64,000 nucleotides of DNA from Prevotella sp. Its GTDB lineage: Bacteria; Bacteroidota; Bacteroidia; Bacteroidales; Bacteroidaceae. The notes below the pieces were generated by a model. It saw nothing but the letters and a program-made list of their open reading frames with translations, made no database searches and was not told the DNA's origin. The position numbers were made by a program, and so were the translations under genes. This document shows positions 58,926 through 64,000 of this stretch, one piece after another. The stretch covers positions 51,493 through 115,492 of the forward strand of contig JAFPZD010000072.1 in assembly GCA_017417465.1 (NCBI GenBank). The letters run 5' to 3'. Position 1 is the stretch's first letter, and each line of letters opens with the position of its first letter.

Positions 58926-61188
58926 GAGGACCCACGTCGGCAGATGGGCGGTAGTCGTGTGGCTACTGCTCATGCTCCATTGTTCATGGTTCGTCAGCCC
59001 TGCCTGTGCTCAGCAGGCCGACAACTACCGCTCGCGCCTGCGCAACCGTAACGTGAAGATCGAGCAGACCAACCTGCCCATCGTCTTCATCAACGTCAGC
59101 GGCCGCATGATCCTGCGCGACAGCTACATCCTCGGCCGCATGAAAATCATACACAACGGCGACGGACAGCTGAACTATGCCGACACCGTGGGACACCCCG
59201 GACAGACCATCGACTACGAAGGATACATCGCCCTGAAGTACCGTGGCAACACCTCGTTCGACCAGTCGGACAAGAAGCCCTTCGCCTTCCGAACGCTCGA
59301 GACCAACGTGCTGCCCGACTACGGCGGCCAGAAGCAGAAGGTGAAGATCCTGGGCATGAAGAAGGACAACAAGTGGGGATTCATCGCACCCTGGTGCGAC
59401 GAGGCCATGGTGCGCGACGTCCTCTCGTTCGAGCTCGCACGGCCATGGTTCGACTGGGTGCCCCACGCCCGCTTCTGCGAGGTCATCCTCGACGGTACCT
59501 ACTACGGCGTCTACGCCCTCTGCGAGCGCGTCTCGAAGGGCAAGCACCGCCTCGACCTCAACGACCCGGGCGCTGACAACGGCGACCTGACGGGCGACTA
59601 CCACGTGAGCGTCGACCACGGCTACGACCCCTACTACACCTCGAAGCACCACCCCTGGCAGTCGCTCGACGGCAGCCGCGTGGCCACCTGGTACACCATC
59701 AAGTACGAGTACGAAGACCCTGAGGACGACGAGTTCTGGGAGATGCCCGACGGCACCCGCGAGGCCCTGCACGCCGAGATCGACAAGATGGAGGACGCCT
59801 TCGCCGCCGACAACTGGCAAGACCCCGTCAAGGGTTATCGCAGCCATGTCGACGTGCAATCGTTCATCGACTACATGCTGGCCACCGAGCTCTCGATGAA
59901 CATCGACGGCTACCGCCTGTCGACACACCTCTACAAGCACAGCGACACACGGGCACTCACCGACGGCGTCGACGCACGCTGGAAGACGACGCTCTGGGAC
60001 TTCAACATCGCCTGGGGCAACGCCGACTACTACGACGGCGACAAGACCGACCGCTGGCAGTACATGCTCAACATCAACCACCAGGGCGATGGCTGCCCCG
60101 TGCCATTCTACTGGTACCGCATGCTGCAGGACACCGCCTACGTCAGCGCCATGAAGCAGCGCTGGCAGCAGTACCGGCAGACCAACCACGCCGACGAGGC
60201 ACTCATGGCCACCGTCGACTCGCTCACCCGCCTGCTCACCGCCAATGGCGCCTCCGCCCGCAACGAGCAGGCATGGGGCATCTTCAGCCGCGACTACATC
60301 TGGCCCATACCCTACTACGCCGACAACTACACACAGGCCGTCCAGTACCTGAAGAACTGGATCAGCCAGCGACTGCTCTTCATGGACAAGCACCTGCTGC
60401 CACCACGCGTCATTCAGACCACACCACTGGCCGCCGCCGGATGGAATGCCGACATCGTCGTCGACCGACTGCCAGCAGCCCAGAGCACCACCATCACCAT
60501 CGACGGCAGCAACCGCACATTCTACTCAGCACAGGTGCGCGCCAGCGGCGGACTACCCTCCGACGGCGTCATCACCTCGAACAACGAGGGCGTGCGCTAC
60601 CAGCTCGGCGACTACGACGGCGCCAACGCCCTCTCGCTCCACGACGACGGCGCGACCGGCACACTGCTGCTGAAGGTGCCCGCCGCCACCTCCGAGCTCT
60701 TCATCCTCGCCACCAGCGGCAACGGCGCCTCGATGCTCACCGTCACCCTGAACTACACCGACGGCACCAGCGACGAGGCCGGCACCTACACCGTACGCGA
60801 CTGGTCAGTGCGCCAGCCACAGGGCGACGAGGCCGTCACAGCCCTGGGTAACATCGTCCGCGACAACAACCAGTACAGCTCGGACAACCACTACTGCCTC
60901 TTCGACTTCTCAGTGCCCGTCGATGCCGACCGCCTGCTGGAGTCGGTCACCTTCACGGCCAACAACGGCGCCTACGCCGCCATCATGGCCCTCTCGATGC
61001 TCACCACCGACCAGACGGATATTGCCGAGGTATGGGCAGATCGGGGGTACGGAGGTACGGGGGTACGAGGGTACGAGGGCACCTTCGACCTGCAAGGGCG
61101 ACCACTGCCCGCATCATCCTCAGCACGTCATGCCAGCATCACCATCCTCCGCTCGGCCGATGGCACTGTCCGCAAGGTGGTGCGATAA
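58912..61188 (+). CDS. Secreted CotH kinase family protein
   Basis: This is a 758-aa exported protein with signal peptide VVVWLLLMLHCSWFVSPACAQ. The CotH region follows (IALKYRGNTSFDQSDKKPFAFRT; WGFIAPWCDEAMVRDVLSFELARPWFDWVPHARFCEVILDGTYYGVYALCERV; VDVQSFIDYMLATELSMNIDGY; WDFNIAWGNADYYDG). CotH proteins are atypical kinases that phosphorylate surface proteins. The C-terminus (TFDLQGRPLPASSSARHASITILRSADGTVRKVVR) looks like the sorting-type tail of Bacteroidota exported proteins. A GGGGTACGAGG repeat (61044-61080) codes RGYGGTGVRGYEG just before it. The ATG at 58912 is the last of several repeat-borne ATGs in the right frame. Confidence 0.88.
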   Translation: MKDERRTHVGRWAVVVWLLLMLHCSWFVSPACAQQADNYRSRLRNRNVKIEQTNLPIVFINVSGRMILRDSYILGRMKIIHNGDGQLNYADTVGHPGQTIDYEGYIALKYRGNTSFDQSDKKPFAFRTLETNVLPDYGGQKQKVKILGMKKDNKWGFIAPWCDEAMVRDVLSFELARPWFDWVPHARFCEVILDGTYYGVYALCERVSKGKHRLDLNDPGADNGDLTGDYHVSVDHGYDPYYTSKHHPWQSLDGSRVATWYTIKYEYEDPEDDEFWEMPDGTREALHAEIDKMEDAFAADNWQDPVKGYRSHVDVQSFIDYMLATELSMNIDGYRLSTHLYKHSDTRALTDGVDARWKTTLWDFNIAWGNADYYDGDKTDRWQYMLNINHQGDGCPVPFYWYRMLQDTAYVSAMKQRWQQYRQTNHADEALMATVDSLTRLLTANGASARNEQAWGIFSRDYIWPIPYYADNYTQAVQYLKNWISQRLLFMDKHLLPPRVIQTTPLAAAGWNADIVVDRLPAAQSTTITIDGSNRTFYSAQVRASGGLPSDGVITSNNEGVRYQLGDYDGANALSLHDDGATGTLLLKVPAATSELFILATSGNGASMLTVTLNYTDGTSDEAGTYTVRDWSVRQPQGDEAVTALGNIVRDNNQYSSDNHYCLFDFSVPVDADRLLESVTFTANNGAYAAIMALSMLTTDQTDIAEVWADRGYGGTGVRGYEGTFDLQGRPLPASSSARHASITILRSADGTVRKVVR

Positions 61189-61205
61189 AGCCCCCTCCCC
61201 CGCCC

Positions 61206-61312
61206 CACTAACACTTTCTGCATTCCACTAACAATTTCTGCAGCATCCACTAACAATTTCTGCAATCGACTAACAAAAAGTGCTTTTGTTAGTCGTTTCT
61301 TTGTTAGTGTGA
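61206..61312. repeat. 20-22 bp array with perfect dyad upstream of the dockerin gene
   Basis: CACTAACA-type units (CACTAACAATTTCTGCA) start at 61206, 61226 and 61248, with a GACTAACA variant at 61268. Next comes a perfect 12-bp dyad CGACTAACAAAA-AGTGC-TTTTGTTAGTCG and an inverted copy TTTGTTAGTG. It lies directly upstream of the promoter of the next gene. Confidence 0.8.
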
Positions 61313-61335
61313 GTGGGGTTTTCACCTATTTTTTT

Positions 61336-61343
61336 TAACTTTG
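61336..61343 (+). promoter_or_regulatory. -7 promoter box for the dockerin-protein gene
   Basis: TAACTTTG, 60 nt before the ATG at 61404, with a T-tract upstream. The leader carries ACAACA-type repeats. Confidence 0.55.
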
Positions 61344-61403
61344 CAAGGTCAATGCGATGCCACAAACAACACAATTCAACAAATAACATCAACAACAATC
61401 ACA

Positions 61404-63110
61404 ATGAAAACCAAACAACTACTCATCGCCGCAGCCATGCTGTTCATGGCCATCGGCACACAGGCACAGCCACCCGCACCGCTGGAGGTAGAACCCGGAA
61501 GTAAGGGACAACTGCCCGTCAGCCAACTGCCCACATTTGGCCAACTCGAGGAAGGCCACTTCGCAGGCCTGCTGTTCAGGAACACGGCCTACTATCACAA
61601 CACCTACTTCGACAGCTACGCCCTGCGCGCCGTGCTGACCATTCAGGAGCCTGCCATCATGGAGGCCGAGTCGTACACCCTGCAGTACAGGGCACACTGG
61701 GAAGACGGCGAGTGGACAACGGTCGAAGCCGACGACGAGAACTACACCGAGGGCAGAGGCTATGGCTACGACTATGGCTTCGAGCTGAAGCAGTTCCCCT
61801 ACGACGTCACCGACTGGCGCGTCATCATCAACGGCGGTCCCCGCGACGGCTACATCAGCAACACGGCCACCGTGCGCATGCCCGGCAATGGCCAGATCTT
61901 CACCAACCCGGGCGGCTGGAGCATGTCGGGCACCGACATGGACGACCCCAAGCTCGTCGGCAGCGAGTATGGCAGCTCCATGTACCTGACCACCACCAAC
62001 CACCTCTGGGGCGCACCGTCGGAGAGCGACTCCACCTACTACGTCAGCCACGGCTACTACCGCTACCAGTGGTACCTCGTCGACCCCGTCACCTACGAGG
62101 AGAAGGCCATCGAGGGAGCCACCGACTCCATCTACACGCCGACTGTTGCCGACGTGGGCTACATACTGGTGAAGGAGTTCCGCGGCGACGATGAGCACGT
62201 CAGCTTCTACTACCGCTTCTACCTCGGCCAGGTATGCCTGCCCGTAGTGGCATCGTTCGCGTACATCGGCAAGGACGGCTTCATTCTGAACACCGACTAC
62301 ATCATCCCCGAGCCGCAGAAGTCGTTCGTCTACGACCTGGAGTTCTACTGGGACGAGGAGGGCAACTTGCCCGAAGACGGCCACCTGCCCGAAGGCTGCG
62401 TCAGCGAGCGCAAGCCCGGCCAGTACGTCTTCCGCATGAACGAAGAGGACTTCAACTACATGACGTTCACGCTCTCCATCCCCGGCACCGCCCTCAAGGT
62501 GTGCTACATGAGGGAGCGGTGGGACGAGAACTGGGAGAACATCATCGGCTACGAGCCCTGGTATCGTGAGGTGCAGGTGATGGCCGACCGCTTCATTCAG
62601 CCCCTGGTCGTCACGCCTAAGTTCGGCGGCAACATCGTGCCCACCATCATCGACGTCTATGGCGTGAACATCGACAACCAGTACGCCATCGTGGCCACCG
62701 ACACCCTCGCCGCCGATGCCACCGAAGGCCTTTACCTCGATGTGCCCGCGTTTGGCGACGGCGTCTACCTGAAGGCACGCGCCACCGAGACCACGGCCGA
62801 GACCTACTATCCCAGCGCGCTGACCATGGCCCAGGCCACGCTCGTCATGCCCGGCTACGACGACGACTACAACCCGCTTGAGTTCGTCATCGACCTGCAG
62901 CCCGCAGGCGCCACACCCGTCTTCGATGAGGGCGACGTCAATGGCGACGGCGAGGTCGGCATCGGCGACATCGTGGCCATCACCAACGTCATGGCTGGCA
63001 TCAACGCCGACGAGGCCGCCAAGAAGGCTGCCGACGTGAATGGCGACGGCGAGGTCGGCATCGGCGACATCGTGGCCATCACGAACATCATGGCGGGGGT
63101 GAAGAATTGA
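61404..63110 (+). CDS. Secreted protein with C-terminal dockerin-type repeats
   Basis: This is a 568-aa exported protein with signal peptide MKTKQLLIAAAMLFMAIGTQAQ. The middle is beta-rich without a family I recognise (YTLQYRAHWEDGEWTTVEADDENYTEGRGYGYDYGFELKQFPYDVTDWRVIING). The C-terminus has two EF-hand-like dockerin repeats, DVNGDGEVGIGDIVAITNVMAG and DVNGDGEVGIGDIVAITNIMAG (residues about 512-566), almost identical in DNA as well, which points to recent duplication. In Bacteroidota such domains appear on secreted proteins without a known cohesin partner. The start at 61404 gives a normal signal peptide; the longer frame overlaps the promoter. Confidence 0.85.
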   Translation: MKTKQLLIAAAMLFMAIGTQAQPPAPLEVEPGSKGQLPVSQLPTFGQLEEGHFAGLLFRNTAYYHNTYFDSYALRAVLTIQEPAIMEAESYTLQYRAHWEDGEWTTVEADDENYTEGRGYGYDYGFELKQFPYDVTDWRVIINGGPRDGYISNTATVRMPGNGQIFTNPGGWSMSGTDMDDPKLVGSEYGSSMYLTTTNHLWGAPSESDSTYYVSHGYYRYQWYLVDPVTYEEKAIEGATDSIYTPTVADVGYILVKEFRGDDEHVSFYYRFYLGQVCLPVVASFAYIGKDGFILNTDYIIPEPQKSFVYDLEFYWDEEGNLPEDGHLPEGCVSERKPGQYVFRMNEEDFNYMTFTLSIPGTALKVCYMRERWDENWENIIGYEPWYREVQVMADRFIQPLVVTPKFGGNIVPTIIDVYGVNIDNQYAIVATDTLAADATEGLYLDVPAFGDGVYLKARATETTAETYYPSALTMAQATLVMPGYDDDYNPLEFVIDLQPAGATPVFDEGDVNGDGEVGIGDIVAITNVMAGINADEAAKKAADVNGDGEVGIGDIVAITNIMAGVKN

Positions 63111-63143
63111 GAATTGAGAAGTGAGAATTGAAGCCCCCTCCAA

Positions 63144-63170
63144 CCTCCCCCGAAAGGGGGAGGCTTTTTT
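63144..63170 (+). terminator. Rho-independent terminator after the dockerin-protein gene
   Basis: CCTCCCCC, loop CGAAAG type, GGGGGAGG, then CTTTTTTG: a clear hairpin plus T tract, about 35 nt after the stop codon. Confidence 0.85.
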
Positions 63171-63289
63171 GTTACCACTGCCGCGGCATACAGGACGGAG
63201 GAGAGAACACACGGCAGGGACGGAGGAAAGAACAGACGGCAGGGACGGAGGGAAGAACACACGGACAAGGGCAGCGGCAGTGGTAACTA

Positions 63290-63314
63290 AAAAAAGCCTC
63301 CCCCAAGGGGGAGG
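63290..63314 (-). terminator. Rho-independent terminator on the minus strand, for the smalltalk gene
   Basis: On the minus strand: CCTCCCCC-TT-GGGGGAGG followed by CTTTTTTTAG. It is an inverted copy of the terminator at 63144, including the adjacent GTTACCACTGCCGC. It lies 43 nt downstream of the smalltalk stop codon. Confidence 0.75.
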
Positions 63315-63356
63315 TTGGAGGGGGCTGTGGGGGAGGTTGGAGGGGGCTGTGGGGCT

Positions 63357-63470
63357 TTAGAACAGGAGGCCATAGCCCAGGCACGAGGTGGTTCCGATGG
63401 CTGTGAGGAAGGCTGTGAGTGCGGCTACTAGGACCTTCACCGCGATCTCGATGATGCGTTGCTTTTTCAT
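63357..63470 (-). CDS. Smalltalk protein (37 aa)
   Basis: This is a 37-codon gene reading MKKQRIIEIAVKVLVAAL, then TAFLTAIGTTSCLGYGLLF. The K-rich start, the hydrophobic stretch and the GTTSC end match the very short 'smalltalk' family of Bacteroidota, usually found beside an HU-type DNA-binding gene and an amidase. Neither of these is seen here. The Cys after a hydrophobic segment gives a lipobox-like end, but function is unknown. It is too short for usual gene calling. Confidence 0.7.
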   Translation of the reverse strand: MKKQRIIEIAVKVLVAALTAFLTAIGTTSCLGYGLLF

Positions 63471-63505
63471 GGTTGGGATTGGGATTGAGGGGGGGGGCGC
63501 GTTAA

Positions 63506-63853
63506 CAACGCGGCATACAGGACGAAAGGAAGAAAAGGGAGCAGAGGGGGAGGGAGAAGGGGAGGCAGAGAGAGGAGGAGGACGAGCCCGTCTGCGGCTG
63601 GGACGAGCTCCCGCTGCCCTCGCTCTATCCGCGCCGCCACCGCGAACTGCTCCGCTCCATCGTCGCCGTGAAGCTCGCCATCGGTGTCCGCAAGGTCGAC
63701 CTCAAAGCCCTCGATGCCGCCTACAGCATCGTGTTCCCCAACTACACGCCGATAAATGTGAATAAGAAGAGGAAAACCACCCCCAAGAACCCAACACCTA
63801 ACCCAACTTTGACCCCACTTGTCAAAAGTTTGGAAAATTTTGAGGTATTTTGA
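63506..63853 (+). pseudogene. Gene remnant without start codon
   Basis: An open frame runs from 63506 to the TGA at 63853. After a purine-rich low-complexity lead (KRKKREQRGREKGRQREEEE-like) it shows a plausible protein end: VCGWDELPLPSLYPRRHRELLR, then SIVAVKLAIGVRKVDLKALDAAYSIVF and PNYTPINVNKKRKTTPKN. There is no ATG, GTG or TTG in a sensible position before the conserved-looking part. I do not recognise the family. It looks like the 3' end of a gene whose front was replaced by repeat DNA. A start at the ATG 63668 would give only 61 aa. Confidence 0.45.
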
Positions 63854-63941
63854 GCAGTTTTGCCCTTCAGGATGCCTTTGTTTACGTGTTTTTTTGTTTG
63901 GAGTCTGATTTGTAGTACCCAGAAATTTCGCAGGAAAGTGT

Positions 63942-63949
63942 TACCTTTG
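63942..63949 (+). promoter_or_regulatory. -7 promoter box TACCTTTG 8 nt from a start codon
   Basis: It lies 8 nt before the ATG at 63958, the same arrangement as at 5256 and 41738. A partial TTTG (63909-63912) is too far upstream to be a normal -33 element. Confidence 0.5.
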
Positions 63950-63957
63950 CACCCGCA

Positions 63958-64000
63958 ATGCACTTCATCAGCGAGACGAGATACAATCCGAGGACTCAAA
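63958..64000 (+). CDS. Start of an unidentified gene, cut by the window end
   Basis: Only the first 14 codons are present, MHFISETRYNPRTQ. The RYNPRT stretch recalls the N-terminus of some insertion-sequence transposases of Bacteroidota (YxxNPxTG), but this is too short to decide. The promoter box 8 nt upstream supports it as a real gene start. Confidence 0.45.
   Translation, partial: MHFISETRYNPRTQ

Noticed and set aside
61419-63260. 613-aa minus-strand ORF opposite the dockerin gene
   Set aside because: Antisense shadow of a gene with signal peptide, promoter and dockerin domains.

Overview
The window is chromosomal DNA of a Bacteroidota bacterium, most likely order Bacteroidales and a Prevotellaceae-like lineage. 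The evidence is: promoters of the TAnnTTTG type; a SusC/SusD locus with an ECF sigma/FecR pair; SprA of the type IX secretion system; lipoproteins with acidic residues after the lipobox cysteine; dockerin-ended and CotH secreted proteins; and a 37-codon 'smalltalk' gene. Coding DNA is GC-rich. Spacers are crowded with short tandem and palindromic repeats. I see no rRNA, tRNA or CRISPR array.

Layout. 1-6.9 kb: the end of a two-domain GDSL/SGNH esterase, then cyclophilin, MATE exporter and flotillin on the minus strand, then a conserved hypothetical gene and an MscS channel on the plus strand. 6.9-7.8 kb: gene-free repeat block. 7.8-19.9 kb, minus strand: SusC, SusD and two surface lipoproteins, followed by an AAA-ATPase/PD-(D/E)XK gene whose stop overlaps the start of an ECF sigma gene, then FecR. 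20.7-25.7 kb: topoisomerase IV A subunit, a DUF3316-like protein and an S41 peptidase lipoprotein. 25.9-32.7 kb, minus strand: a complete glycine cleavage set transcribed lplA-gcvT-gcvH-gcvPA-gcvPB-lpd. 32.9-37.9 kb: dxs-trkA-trkH, tightly overlapping. 38-46.4 kb: manA, an HhH (DUF4332-like) gene, a BASS-family transporter, a CPA2 antiporter, a GxxExxY nuclease-like gene between inverted repeat arms, a LolD-like ATPase and CvfB. 46.7-55.5 kb, minus strand: the very large sprA and ruvA. 55.7-63.1 kb: a Na/Pi cotransporter-PhoU protein that carries an OmpR-type winged helix, then ddh, a CotH protein and a dockerin protein. 63.1-64 kb: terminators, a smalltalk gene, a gene remnant and the start of a new gene.

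Two observations stand out. First, the 657-aa transporter ends in a complete OmpR/PhoB-type DNA-binding domain, so it may be a one-protein phosphate transporter, sensor and transcription factor. Second, repeat DNA that fills spacers is also found in frame inside conserved genes. Dxs has about 75 extra residues, the MATE exporter about 40, the S41 lipoprotein signal peptide is largely repeat-coded, and LolD, FecR and others have repeat-coded tails. Several of these inserts are palindromic: inverted arms of a short tandem repeat around a unique centre. This resembles the known Rickettsia palindromic elements in form. Six separate loci also carry unrelated arrays with a 20-22 bp period (usually 21 or 22), two DNA helical turns. 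The GxxExxY nuclease-like gene lies between inverted copies of one repeat family and is a candidate, by inference only, for an enzyme acting on such elements.
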